Below are positions 46,070 through 55,072 of a stretch of 64,000 bases of DNA, one piece after another. This stretch comes from Dokdonella fugitiva (GTDB taxonomy: Bacteria; Pseudomonadota; Gammaproteobacteria; Xanthomonadales; Rhodanobacteraceae), in assembly GCF_014138265.1 (NCBI RefSeq), contig NZ_JACGXL010000007.1, positions 248,001 through 312,000 on the forward strand, given 5' to 3'. Each line of letters starts with the position of its first letter. The first letter of the stretch is position 1. The notes beneath the pieces were generated by a model. It did no database searches. It was not told the DNA's origin and saw only the letters and a list, made by a program, of their open reading frames with translations. A program made the position numbers and the translations under genes.

Positions 46070-47066
46070 GCTCGCATGGCCGTGGCTGCTCGTGCTCCTG
46101 CCGCTGCCGTTGCTCGCGGCACGCCTGCTGCCGCGCGCACGTGGGCTGTTCGGCAGCGCGTTGCACCTGCCGCACCTCGGCGTCGCGCTGCCGCAGCAGG
46201 CGGACGTTTCGCCGGTGCCGCGCCTGCGCCGCGCGTTCGCGTTGCTCGCCTGGATCCTGCTCGTGTTCGCCGCGGCGCGGCCGCAGTGGCTCGGTCCGCC
46301 CGAAGACGTCGCGCGCTCGGGCCGCGACCTGCTGCTCGCGGTCGACACGTCCGGCAGCATGAGCATCGAGGACATGCAGCTCGCCGGTTCCGCCGTACCG
46401 CGCTTCGCGGCGATCCAGGCGATCGCCAGCGACTTCGTCGAACGCCGCCGCGGCGATCGCGTCGGCCTCATCCTGTTCGGCACGCGTGCCTACCTGCTCG
46501 TGCCGCTCACGTTCGACCTGCGCACCGTAGGCAAGCAGCTGCTCGACTCGACCATCGGCCTCGCCGGCCGCGAGACCGCGATCGGCGACGCGGTCGGTCT
46601 CGCGGTCAAGCGCCTGCGTGCGCGCCCGCAGGACCAGCGCGTGCTCGTGCTGCTCACCGACGGCGTGAACACCGCGGGCGAGCTCACGCCGGCGAAAGCG
46701 ATCGACCTCGCCGAAGCGAACCAGGTGCGCATCTACACGATCGGCGTCGGCGCCGAGCAGATGCGCGTCGACAGCCTGTTCGGCAGTCGCATGGTCAACC
46801 CGTCGGCCGACCTCGACGAGACGATGCTGACGAAGATGGCCGAACGCACGGGCGGCCGCTACTTCCGCGCGCGCAACAGCGAGGAACTCGCCGACATCTA
46901 TCGCACGATCGACAAGCTCGAACCCGCGGCCGACGCCAAGCAGAGCCTGCGGCCGGTCGACGAGTGGTACTGGATGCCGCTCGCCGCGGCGTTCGCTGCC
47001 GCGGCGCTCGCGTTCGCGGTGCCGGCGTGGCGCCTGCGCGCGCTGCGCGGAGGCGTGCCCGCGTGA
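46062..47066 (+). CDS. VWA domain membrane protein (BatA-like)
   Basis: The 334-residue protein has N-terminal membrane helices (LAWPWLLVLLPLPLLAARLL and FALLAWILLVFAAARP). A von Willebrand factor A domain with a canonical MIDAS follows (LLLAVDTSGSMS, LVLLTDGVNTAGE), and a C-terminal helix (MPLAAAFAAAALAFAVPAW) closes it. The intact DxSxS predicts divalent-metal-dependent protein binding in the periplasm or at the membrane. GGAGG lies 7 bases before the ATG. It works with MoxR and the next VWA protein. Confidence 0.94.
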   Translation: MLELAWPWLLVLLPLPLLAARLLPRARGLFGSALHLPHLGVALPQQADVSPVPRLRRAFALLAWILLVFAAARPQWLGPPEDVARSGRDLLLAVDTSGSMSIEDMQLAGSAVPRFAAIQAIASDFVERRRGDRVGLILFGTRAYLLVPLTFDLRTVGKQLLDSTIGLAGRETAIGDAVGLAVKRLRARPQDQRVLVLLTDGVNTAGELTPAKAIDLAEANQVRIYTIGVGAEQMRVDSLFGSRMVNPSADLDETMLTKMAERTGGRYFRARNSEELADIYRTIDKLEPAADAKQSLRPVDEWYWMPLAAAFAAAALAFAVPAWRLRALRGGVPA

Positions 47067-47076
47067 GCCTGCCCGC

Positions 47077-49062
47077 ATGAGCACGTTCGGCGACTTCCAT
47101 TTCCTGCGGCCTGCCGCGTTGCTGCTGTTGTTCGCGCTGCCGCTGTGCTGGTACGCGTGGCGGCATGGCCGCACCGACGCGGGCGCCTGGCGCGGCGCGG
47201 TCGACGCGCACCTGCTGCCGCACCTGCTCGAGCGCATCGACGGCGGCAGCGGGCGCGGTGGCCTCGTGCTCGCCGCGTCGCTGTGGACGCTCGCGAGCCT
47301 CGCGCTCGCTGGCCCGGCGTGGGAACGCGAGCCGATGCCGCTCTACCGCAACCAGGCCGCGCGCGTGCTCGTGCTCGAACTCGCGCCGAGCATGGCCGCG
47401 CAGGACGTCAAGCCGAGCCGGCTCGAGCGCGCGCGCTACAAGCTCGACGACATCCTCACCCGCAGCCGCGACTACCAGACCGCGCTGCTCGGCTACGCCG
47501 GCGACGCGTTCGTCGCCGCGCCGCTCACCGACGATGTCGAGACCGTGCGCAACCTCGTCGACGCGCTCGACCCGACGACGATGCCGGTCATCGGCAACGC
47601 GACCGGCCGCGCGATCGACGCCGCGGCGACGCTCATCGAACAGGCCGGCCTGCATCGCGGCGAGATCGTCGTGCTCGCCGACGGCGCGAGCGCCGACGCG
47701 ACCGCCGCGGCGCGTCGCGCACACGCGCGCGGCTACGACGTGTCCGTGCTCGGCCTCGGCACCGCCGCCGGCGCACCGGTAGCGCTCGCGCAGGGCGACT
47801 TCCTCAAGGACGACGACGGCGACGTGGTCATCTCGCGCCTCGACGAGGGCACGTTGCGCGCGGTCGCCGCGGCCGGTGGTGGCCGCTATGCCGCGCTCAG
47901 CGCCGACGGCTCGGACCTCGACGCGTTGCTCGCGTCGACGGTCGACGTCGATGCGCACGCGGGGCAGGCCGACGGCGAAGCGGCGAGCGCGCGCTGGCGC
48001 GATCGCGGTCCGTGGTTGCTGCTCGCGTTGCTGCCGCTCGCGCTCGCTTCGTTCCGGCGCGGCTGGCTCATGGTGTTCGCGCTCGCAGCGCTCGCGCCGT
48101 CGCCGCGTGCGCGCGCCGCGTCGTTGAGCGACCTCTGGCAGCGCGCGGACCAGCAGACCGCCGCCGCCCTCGCCGCCGGCGATGCCAAGCGCGCGGCTGA
48201 ACTCGCGCCGACGCCGGAATGGCGCGGCGGCGCGGCGTATCGCGGTGGCGATTTCAGCGCAGCCGAAAATGCCTACGCGAAAGCCGATGGTGCCGACGGC
48301 GCCTACAATCGCGGCAATGCGCTCGCGAAGCTCGGTCGTTACGAGGAAGCGATCGCCGCATACGACGAGGCGCTGAAGCGCGAGCCGGGCATGGCCGATG
48401 CGCAAGCGAACCGCAAGGCGGTCGAGGATTTCATGCGCCAGCGCAAGCAGCAGGATCCGCAGCAGGGACAGCAGCAGCCGCACGACGGACAGGATCCGTC
48501 GCCGCAACAGGACGGCAGCCAGCAGCAGGGCGCGTCGAAACCCGAGGACGGCGCGCAGAAGCCGCAGGACGGCAAGGACGAATCGGCCGACGACGCGCAG
48601 AAGCAGGGGGGCCGGCAGAACGACCGCGACACCAAGGACGGCGAGCAGGGTGCGCAACAGGCGCAGGCCGATCCGGCGAAGCAGTCCGGCGAATCGCGCC
48701 AGGACCAGGCCGGGCAAGCACCCGACGAACAGGGCGCGCAGGATTCCTCGCAGCGCGGTGGCCGGCAGCAGGACGCCAGCGGCGCCAATGGCAAGGCGGG
48801 TGAACGCAAGCCCGACGCGAACCAGCAGCAGGCGTTGAAGCAAGCCGTCGATCGCGCGCTTGCCGATCCGCGCAAGGACGCCGCCGCAGGAGAGCCCGCA
48901 CGCGCGGTGCAGGAAGCGCCCGAAGACGATGCGACGCGCGAGAAGCGCCAGGCGCTCGACCACTGGCTCGAGCGCGTGCCCGACGATCCGGGCGGCCTGC
49001 TGCGGCGCAAGTTCCAGCTCGAATACCAGCGCCGGCAACAGCGTGGAGGAGACGGCGGATGA
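47077..49062 (+). CDS. VWA/TPR fusion membrane protein (BatB-BatC-like)
   Basis: The 661-residue protein joins a BatB-like VWA region (residues about 1-320, with membrane helices near 10-25, 60-78 and 308-345) to a TPR segment (AYNRGNALAKLGRYEEAIAA, about 407-440) and a long Gln/Asp/Lys-rich low-complexity tail (about 455-620). The MIDAS DxSxS is replaced by ELAPS in VLELAPSMAAQDV, so metal binding is probably lost. BatB and BatC are separate genes in many bacteria. It overlaps BatD by 4 bp. Confidence 0.92.
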   Translation: MSTFGDFHFLRPAALLLLFALPLCWYAWRHGRTDAGAWRGAVDAHLLPHLLERIDGGSGRGGLVLAASLWTLASLALAGPAWEREPMPLYRNQAARVLVLELAPSMAAQDVKPSRLERARYKLDDILTRSRDYQTALLGYAGDAFVAAPLTDDVETVRNLVDALDPTTMPVIGNATGRAIDAAATLIEQAGLHRGEIVVLADGASADATAAARRAHARGYDVSVLGLGTAAGAPVALAQGDFLKDDDGDVVISRLDEGTLRAVAAAGGGRYAALSADGSDLDALLASTVDVDAHAGQADGEAASARWRDRGPWLLLALLPLALASFRRGWLMVFALAALAPSPRARAASLSDLWQRADQQTAAALAAGDAKRAAELAPTPEWRGGAAYRGGDFSAAENAYAKADGADGAYNRGNALAKLGRYEEAIAAYDEALKREPGMADAQANRKAVEDFMRQRKQQDPQQGQQQPHDGQDPSPQQDGSQQQGASKPEDGAQKPQDGKDESADDAQKQGGRQNDRDTKDGEQGAQQAQADPAKQSGESRQDQAGQAPDEQGAQDSSQRGGRQQDASGANGKAGERKPDANQQQALKQAVDRALADPRKDAAAGEPARAVQEAPEDDATREKRQALDHWLERVPDDPGGLLRRKFQLEYQRRQQRGGDGG

Positions 49063-50768
49063 ACGCAATCGGATTCCGGCGCCGCGCGCGTGTCGTGCTC
49101 GCGTTGTTCCTGCTCGTCACGTGCGTGGTGTACGCCGACGACAAGCCCGCGGTGCGCGCATGGCTCGATCGCGACAGCATGCACCTCGGCGAAACCGTCA
49201 CGCTCAACGTCGAGACCGACGAGGTCGGCGCGGCGCAGCCTGATTTTTCCGCGCTCGCCAAGGACTTCAACGTACTCGGCACGCAGTCCGGCCAGCAGGT
49301 GAACATCAGCAACGGCACGCGCAGCGCGAAGACGCTGTGGGCGGTCGGGCTCGAACCGAAGCACGATGGCGCGATCACGATCGCGCCGCTCGCGGTCGGT
49401 GGCGTGCAGACCGCGCCGATTCGACTCAGCGTGCTGCCCGCACCGACGGCAGCGCAACAGGCCGGCGGCGACATCTTCCTCGAGGCCAGCGCGCAGCCGC
49501 TCGATCCGTACGTGCAGCAGCAGGTGCGCTACACGGTGAAGCTGTACTTCGCGTTCGATCTCACCGACGGCAACCTCGCCGAACCGAAGGCGGACGGACT
49601 CACCGCGCAGCGCCTCGGCCAGGACAAGTCGTACGTCGCAACCGTCGGCACGCGGCGCTACCACGTGCTCGAGCGCCACTACGCGCTGACTCCCGAACGC
49701 AGCGGCGCGGTCGAGATTCCCGCGCTCGCCTTCCGCGGCACCGTGCTCGACGCGGCGGATCCCGCCGCATTCTTCGGTCGTGGCCGCAGCGTGAGCGCGC
49801 GTTCGGACGCGGTGCACCTCGAGGTACGCGCGAAGCCGGCGACCTGGACCGATGGCGCATGGCTGCCCGCCGCGTCGCTGCTGCTCAAGGACGAGGGCGA
49901 GCCGCCGGCGGAAGTGCACGTCGGCGAGCCGATCACGCGCACGATCCGGCTGCAGGCGCAGGGGCTCGGTTACGAGCAACTGCCGGAACTCGAACTCGCT
50001 GCGCCGCCCGGCGCGGAAATCTATCCGGACAAGGCCGACACGCGCACGCGCGACGACGGCGAATGGTTGTACGGTGAGCGCGTGCGCAAGTTCGCGTTCG
50101 TGCCGAATCGCGCGGGAACGATCACCGTGCCGGGACTAAGCGTGCGCTGGTGGGACACCGTGCACGATCGCGCCGAGACAGCGACGCTGCCGTCGCGCAC
50201 GATCACCGTACTGCCCGCGGCGGCCGGCGCATCGGCCGGCACGCCCGCTGCGGCCACGCCATCGGCGCCGACGAGCGCGGCACCGGCGGCCGCGCCCGCC
50301 TTCGACGGCGACCTGCACGCGGGCCTCTGGAAGATGCTTGCGATGATCGCGTTCGTGCTGTGGCTGGCGACGCTGCTCGCATGGTGGTCGACGCGGCGTT
50401 TCGCGCGTGCTCCCGCTGCGCCGGCGGGCGCGGCGGCCGCGCCCGCTTCCGCCGCACCGCGTGCGGATTTCCTGCGCGCGTGCGCACTCGGTGATCTCGC
50501 CGGCGCGGAGCGCGCGCTGGTCGCCTGGGCGCGCGGCGAGCGCACCGACGTCTACAACCTCGGCCAGCTCGCCGCGCGACTCGCCGATCCGGCGCAGCGC
50601 GACGGGCTCGCCGAGCTGCAACGCTCTCGCTACGCGAGGGGCGAAGCTGCCGAAGGCGTTGCCGCGCGCCTGCAACGCGCGTTCCGCGGTGGCCTGCGCT
50701 GGCAGGTCGACGACCTCGGGCCGCGGCGCGCCGACGCGCTGCCCGCGCTCTATCCCGATCGCGACTGA
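49059..50768 (+). CDS. BatD (oxygen tolerance) family protein
   Basis: The 569-residue protein has a signal peptide (cleavage near CVVYA). Immunoglobulin-like beta domains follow (VRAWLDRDSMHLGETVTLNV; DFNVLGTQSGQQVNISNG; QVRYTVKLYFAFDLTDGNL), then a Pro/Ala linker and one membrane helix (LWKMLAMIAFVLWLATLLAWW, about residues 424-444). This is the BatD architecture. It closes the MoxR-Bat operon, ATGA-coupled to the VWA/TPR gene. Confidence 0.93.
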   Translation: MNAIGFRRRARVVLALFLLVTCVVYADDKPAVRAWLDRDSMHLGETVTLNVETDEVGAAQPDFSALAKDFNVLGTQSGQQVNISNGTRSAKTLWAVGLEPKHDGAITIAPLAVGGVQTAPIRLSVLPAPTAAQQAGGDIFLEASAQPLDPYVQQQVRYTVKLYFAFDLTDGNLAEPKADGLTAQRLGQDKSYVATVGTRRYHVLERHYALTPERSGAVEIPALAFRGTVLDAADPAAFFGRGRSVSARSDAVHLEVRAKPATWTDGAWLPAASLLLKDEGEPPAEVHVGEPITRTIRLQAQGLGYEQLPELELAAPPGAEIYPDKADTRTRDDGEWLYGERVRKFAFVPNRAGTITVPGLSVRWWDTVHDRAETATLPSRTITVLPAAAGASAGTPAAATPSAPTSAAPAAAPAFDGDLHAGLWKMLAMIAFVLWLATLLAWWSTRRFARAPAAPAGAAAAPASAAPRADFLRACALGDLAGAERALVAWARGERTDVYNLGQLAARLADPAQRDGLAELQRSRYARGEAAEGVAARLQRAFRGGLRWQVDDLGPRRADALPALYPDRD

Positions 50769-50774
50769 CGCGCG

Positions 50775-52832
50775 ATGAGGCGCCGGCCGCTGCTCGCGAT
50801 CGCACTGGGGAGCGTCGCGGCAGCGGCGCACGCGAGCGGGTTGCCGTGGGAAACCTGGGAGTCGCCCGCGCGCCTCGCCGCGATCGACGCGGACGACGTC
50901 GTGCTCGAGCGTTCGAGCCATTGCCTCGACGGCTGCCGCTACGACCGCAGCAACGCCGGCGCCGAAGGCGCCGCGGCGAATCCGTATCCGCTGCGCTGGC
51001 TCTATCGCGACGGCGATGAAGTGGTCGTGCTCGACGAGCGCGGACCGGGCGCACTGACGCGGTTCTGGCTGACGACGGGTTTCGGCACGTCGATGTGCAT
51101 CGATCCGGCGATCCGCGTGCGCCTGTATCTTGACGGCGCCGCGATGCCGACACTCGACCTGCCCCTCGCGGCACTGTTCGACGGTTCGACGCCGCCGTTC
51201 ACGCCCCCGCTCGCGCTCGATCGCCTGCAGTCGAGCGGCGGCTACGTGAGCCACGTGCCGATCGCCTATGCGCAGTCGTTGCGCGTCGCGCTCGCCGGCG
51301 CCGACGACGGCGGCAGCAACCCGTGCACGGGCAATGCGCAGCGCCTGCTCTGGTTCCAGCTGCAGTTCCACCGCATCGCGCCCGGCACGCCCGTGGCGAG
51401 TTTCCTCGCCGGCCACGACGAGCCTGCATGGCGCGCGTTCCTCGCGCACGCGGGCGACGACCCGTGGAACGCGATGCTGCTGCCGCAGGTGGCGACGACG
51501 AACCTCGCTCCGGGCGGCAGCGCGACGCTGGCGACGCGCAGCGGACCCGGCTGGCTGCGTGGCATCCGCCTGCGCCTGCCACGCTCGGCGTATGCTGCGC
51601 TGAGCCTGCGCGTGAGCGTCGACGGCGTGCTTGCGATCGACGTGCCGCTCGCCGACTTTTTCGCCGCGCCGACCGACGCGCAGGCGCCCGCACGCGGCGT
51701 GTTCGTCGGCGAGGACGCGGGCGGCTGGCTGTACGCGTGGTGGCCGATGCCGTTCGTCGAGGACGTCGCGATCGCGCTCGCCGCGGATGCCGCGTTGCCT
51801 GCCGCCGTCGCGATCGACAGCGCACTCGTGTTCGACGCCGCGCCGGTGCCTGCCGAGGCGGGTCGCTTCGAAGCGCGGCTCGTCGACACCTGCAGCGCCG
51901 CGTCCGCGATCACGCTCGATCATGCGACCGGCGCGGGCAGGATCGTCGGCGTCGCCGCGCGCCATCGCGCCGACGGCGTATCGACACGCGGCTATCTCGA
52001 GGGCGACGAGCGCGCGCGCGTCGACGGCGCGTTCGCACCGGCGTGGTACGGCACCGGCGTCGAGGACTTCTACGACGGCGGCTTCTACTTCGACCGCGGC
52101 GTGTTCGCCGGGCCGCTCGCGGGCGCGACGGTGGTCGACACGGACGGCAGCGGCAGCACGGTCGCGTACCGGCTCATGCCGACCGCGCCGCTCACCTACG
52201 CGAGCGCGCTGCATCTCGAGCAGGAAGCCGGCTATGCGCCGTCCGCGCCGGTACCGACCTGCGTGCGCAGCGTCGTCTACGCCTACCGGCGCGACACGCC
52301 GCTGCTCATCGGTTACGACGCGTTCGAGATCGGCGATGCGGCGGCCGCGGCCGCGCACGCCTACGTGCGATCGGCGACGGCGAGCTGCGCGCCGCTCGCC
52401 GCCTCGTTCGAGGACGAACCGCCGACCGCGCGCAGTGCGCTCGCGTGCGCCTACGGCGATGGCTCGAGCCATTTCCATTTCCGCGTCGCCGATGCGCAGT
52501 CGCCACTGCGCCTGCGCCGCACCTTCGATGCCGGCGCCGGCGTGCCGGGCGAGCAGGCGGGCTCCGCCGCCGCGATGATCTTCATCAACGGCCTCGCCGC
52601 GGGCGCATTCGCACCGGCGCCGGCGAACCCGTCCCGGCGCTGGCAGCAGCAGGAGGCGTTGCTCGACGTCGCCGCCGGCACGACCGACTTCGATGTCGTC
52701 GTCGTACCCGAATTCCGCGCCTACGCGAACGTCTTCGCGGAGTCGCGCTGGGAACTGCGCGGCCGCTGGAAGGATGCGATCTTCGCCGACGGATTCGACG
52801 CGCCGCCCGCGCGCGTCCTTGCACCGCCTTGA
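50775..52832 (+). CDS. DUF2961 (GH172-like) secreted protein
   Basis: The 685-residue protein has a signal peptide (cleavage near AAHAS). LPWETWESPARLAAIDADD and ERGPGALTRFWLTTGF are typical DUF2961 openings, and GTGVEDFYDGGFYF is the family's acidic active-site motif. Some DUF2961 members are GH172 glycosidases acting on furanosides such as fructofuranoside or D-arabinofuranoside; whether this one does is inference. The C-terminus ends in DAIFADGFDAPP, a short motif resembling the end of the next secreted protein. It starts 7 bp after batD, yet its secreted nature fits the following locus better. Confidence 0.85.
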   Translation: MRRRPLLAIALGSVAAAAHASGLPWETWESPARLAAIDADDVVLERSSHCLDGCRYDRSNAGAEGAAANPYPLRWLYRDGDEVVVLDERGPGALTRFWLTTGFGTSMCIDPAIRVRLYLDGAAMPTLDLPLAALFDGSTPPFTPPLALDRLQSSGGYVSHVPIAYAQSLRVALAGADDGGSNPCTGNAQRLLWFQLQFHRIAPGTPVASFLAGHDEPAWRAFLAHAGDDPWNAMLLPQVATTNLAPGGSATLATRSGPGWLRGIRLRLPRSAYAALSLRVSVDGVLAIDVPLADFFAAPTDAQAPARGVFVGEDAGGWLYAWWPMPFVEDVAIALAADAALPAAVAIDSALVFDAAPVPAEAGRFEARLVDTCSAASAITLDHATGAGRIVGVAARHRADGVSTRGYLEGDERARVDGAFAPAWYGTGVEDFYDGGFYFDRGVFAGPLAGATVVDTDGSGSTVAYRLMPTAPLTYASALHLEQEAGYAPSAPVPTCVRSVVYAYRRDTPLLIGYDAFEIGDAAAAAAHAYVRSATASCAPLAASFEDEPPTARSALACAYGDGSSHFHFRVADAQSPLRLRRTFDAGAGVPGEQAGSAAAMIFINGLAAGAFAPAPANPSRRWQQQEALLDVAAGTTDFDVVVVPEFRAYANVFAESRWELRGRWKDAIFADGFDAPPARVLAPP

Positions 52833-52921
52833 TCGGCCCCCTCGGGTCACGCCGCGCGCCGTCTTCCGACGCACCTGCCTCGTTGCGCGCCCGGTGCGTC
52901 TGCGCGCCGGCGCGGCGCGCT

Positions 52922-52963
52922 TGATATCCCGCACGCTGCTTTCCCGCTTACCTGATCGGACCG
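52922..52963 (+). promoter_or_regulatory. Putative alternative-sigma promoter upstream of the 101-residue secreted protein
   Basis: TGATA (52922-52926), 18 bp, CGCTT (52945-52949), 5 bp, ATCG (52955-52958). The same elements at the same distances occur upstream of the second collagen-like gene (57887-57923). It resembles a bipartite promoter, and the ECF sigma factor between them is the obvious candidate reader. Inference from two copies only. Confidence 0.4.
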
Positions 52964-53016
52964 ATGACAGGGGCGGCATGGGGCCGTTCATCACGTCCGG
53001 TATTCAGGAGGGTTCG

Positions 53017-53322
53017 ATGGATATCCAATCGTGTTCGCGTCGGCGCCGCGCGCCGGCGACCGCGCTCGTGGTCGCGCTGGCGGCGTCGAGCGTGTTCGCG
53101 GCGCCGGCCGGCGGCGGCTATGCGCTGCAGGGTTCGGTGATCGCGAGCGGCGGCGTCGCACGCGCGACGAGTGCGTGCTTCGACCTGTCGGCGACGATCG
53201 GCGAGCCGACCGCAGGCGTCGCGACGGGCGGCAGCCTCGCGCTCGTCTCGGGCTTCTGGGCGGCGCCGGTGGCGCGTCCCGACGAACTGTTCCGATCATC
53301 GTTCGAGGGGTGCGCGCCGTGA
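53017..53322 (+). CDS. Small secreted protein of unknown function
   Basis: The 101-residue protein has a signal peptide ([15 protein letters not shown], cleavage near residue 29). A glycine-rich module follows, [20 protein letters not shown] and [12 protein letters not shown], with the terminal SLALVSGFW typical of short GFW-ending beta repeats in secreted bacterial proteins. The C-terminus is [13 protein letters not shown], similar to the end of the DUF2961 protein. The strong ribosome site AGGAGGG precedes the ATG. It overlaps the first collagen-like gene by 4 bp (GTGA), so the two are coupled. Confidence 0.85.
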   Translation: MDIQSCSRRRRAPATALVVALAASSVFAAPAGGGYALQGSVIASGGVARATSACFDLSATIGEPTAGVATGGSLALVSGFWAAPVARPDELFRSSFEGCAP

Positions 53323-54380
53323 GTACGACGACCGCACGTCGCATCGCGGCGATCCTCGCTGCACTCGCCGGTGGCAGCGCCCATGCTCAGGTCGCGCAGC
53401 TACCCGATTTCACCTATCAGGGTCGCCTCGCGCAGGACGGCCTGCCGGCCAATGGTGCCTACGATCTTGCGTTCACCTTGTACGACGCCGCGAGTGGCGG
53501 CCATACGCTCGGCGCGCCGCAGCTCGAAACGCAGTTCCCCGTCGTCGACGGCCTGTTCACGGTGTCGCTCGCGTTCCCGGGCGTGTTCAGCGGCAACCAG
53601 ACCTGGCTCGAAGTGAGCGTGAACGGACAACCGTTGCTGCCGCGCCAGGCGGTTTCGACGACGCCGGTCGCGCAGTACGCGCTCAGCGGCAATCCGGGGC
53701 CCGCGGGTGCGACCGGGCCGCAGGGTGCAGCGGGCCCCGTCGGGCCGACGGGGCCCGACGGTGCGGCCGGAGCGACGGGCGCCACCGGTCCCGCCGGGGC
53801 GACCGGACCGCAAGGCGTGGCCGGACCGACCGGTGCGCAAGGGCCGCAAGGCGTACAAGGTCCACAAGGCGCACAAGGCGCGACCGGCGCGAGCGGCAGC
53901 AACGGTTTCGACACCTTGCTCGCGACGACGGCGGAATCGGCCGGCGCGAACTGCAGCGCGGGCGGCACGCTCGTGCGCGTCGGCCTCGACGCGAACCGCA
54001 ATGGCGTGCTCGATGCGGGCGAGATCAACGCGGCGCAGAGTCGCTACGTCTGCAACGGCGCGCCCGCACCGAGCGTGCCGGCGAACGGCAACTTCACCGC
54101 GATGCAGTACATCGACGGCTATATCCTCACCTGCGACGCGGCCCATCTCTCGGGCGACAACCAGTGCTTCAACGCGCGCCTGAACGGCCTGCCGATCAAG
54201 GCGGACCTCGACAGCCGCGCGAAGCTCTGCGGCATGATCGGTCAGTCGGGTTTCGGTTTCGTCGGCGTGTCGTCGACTTCGAACCAGTACTACCAGTGGA
54301 ACGGCGGCGCCGGCCGCTGGGACCTCGTGCTCAACGCACCGCCGTTGCAGCCGATCCAGGCGATCGACTGCGTGCCCTAG
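53319..54380 (+). CDS. Collagen-like secreted protein A
   Basis: The 353-residue protein starts at GTG. A signal peptide (cleavage near GGSAHA) leads to a conserved N-domain ([20 protein letters not shown] ... [15 protein letters not shown] ... [12 protein letters not shown], about residues 27-128). About 21 Gly-X-Y triplets follow (about 129-190). The C-terminal head begins with a DUF7151-like segment ([20 protein letters not shown]) and contains six cysteines, which could form disulfides. Bacterial collagen-like regions form triple helices on the surface. Its N-domain is nearly the same as that of the gene at 57957. Confidence 0.85.
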   Translation: MSTTTARRIAAILAALAGGSAHAQVAQLPDFTYQGRLAQDGLPANGAYDLAFTLYDAASGGHTLGAPQLETQFPVVDGLFTVSLAFPGVFSGNQTWLEVSVNGQPLLPRQAVSTTPVAQYALSGNPGPAGATGPQGAAGPVGPTGPDGAAGATGATGPAGATGPQGVAGPTGAQGPQGVQGPQGAQGATGASGSNGFDTLLATTAESAGANCSAGGTLVRVGLDANRNGVLDAGEINAAQSRYVCNGAPAPSVPANGNFTAMQYIDGYILTCDAAHLSGDNQCFNARLNGLPIKADLDSRAKLCGMIGQSGFGFVGVSSTSNQYYQWNGGAGRWDLVLNAPPLQPIQAIDCVP

Positions 54381-54514
54381 CGCTCGTCGCGCGGCGACCG
54401 TCGCATCGCTCCGGCGCCGCGCGCCGGAGCGTGCGCGTCCGGGTGCGGTTGCGCGACGCCGGCCGGCTCCCTACATTGCCTGTTCGACGCGGGCCGCGCG
54501 GCCGAGGGGACGCG

Positions 54515-55072
54515 GTGGAACAGGACATCACGCAGCTGCTGCATGCCTGGCACCGGGGCGATCGCGACGCGCTCGCGATCGCGATGCCGCGCATCTACGA
54601 GGCGCTGCGGCGCAGCGCGGTGCAGCGCCTGCGCGGTGAGCGCGAGCAGACGCTCAATCCGACCGCGCTCGTGCACGAAGCGCTGCTGCGCATGCTCGGC
54701 AACGACACCGATTTCGTCAGCCGCGCGCATTTCCTCGGCATCGCCGCGCTGCACATGCGTTCGATCCTCATCGATCACGCGCGGGCGCGGCAGGCCGCCA
54801 AGCGCGGCGGCGGCGCGCTGCACGTGACGCTCGGCGCGACCGCCGAAGGCGCCGCGAGCGATGCCGGCAGCGTGCTCGACCTGCTCGCGCTCGACCAGGC
54901 GCTGACGCGCCTCGCGGACCACGACGCACGCGCCGCGCGCGTGATGGAAATGAGCTGTTTCGCCGGCATGGAACAGGACGAGATCGCCGCCGCGGTCGGC
55001 ATTTCGGTGCCGACCGTCGCGCGCGACATGCGTTTCGCGCGCGCATGGCTGAACCGGGAACTCGCTGCGTGA
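54515..55072 (+). CDS. ECF-family RNA polymerase sigma factor
   Basis: The 185-residue protein starts at GTG, with GAGGGGA upstream. Sigma region 2 is represented by TLNPTALVHEALLRML and HFLGIAALHMRSILIDHARA. Region 4 is MEQDEIAAAVGISVPTVARD followed by MRFARAWL. This is the group of small ECF factors paired with Ser/Thr kinases; no anti-sigma gene is present. It overlaps the kinase gene by 4 bp (GTGA), so kinase and sigma are made together, and phosphorylation control is plausible. Confidence 0.93.
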   Translation: MEQDITQLLHAWHRGDRDALAIAMPRIYEALRRSAVQRLRGEREQTLNPTALVHEALLRMLGNDTDFVSRAHFLGIAALHMRSILIDHARARQAAKRGGGALHVTLGATAEGAASDAGSVLDLLALDQALTRLADHDARAARVMEMSCFAGMEQDEIAAAVGISVPTVARDMRFARAWLNRELAA

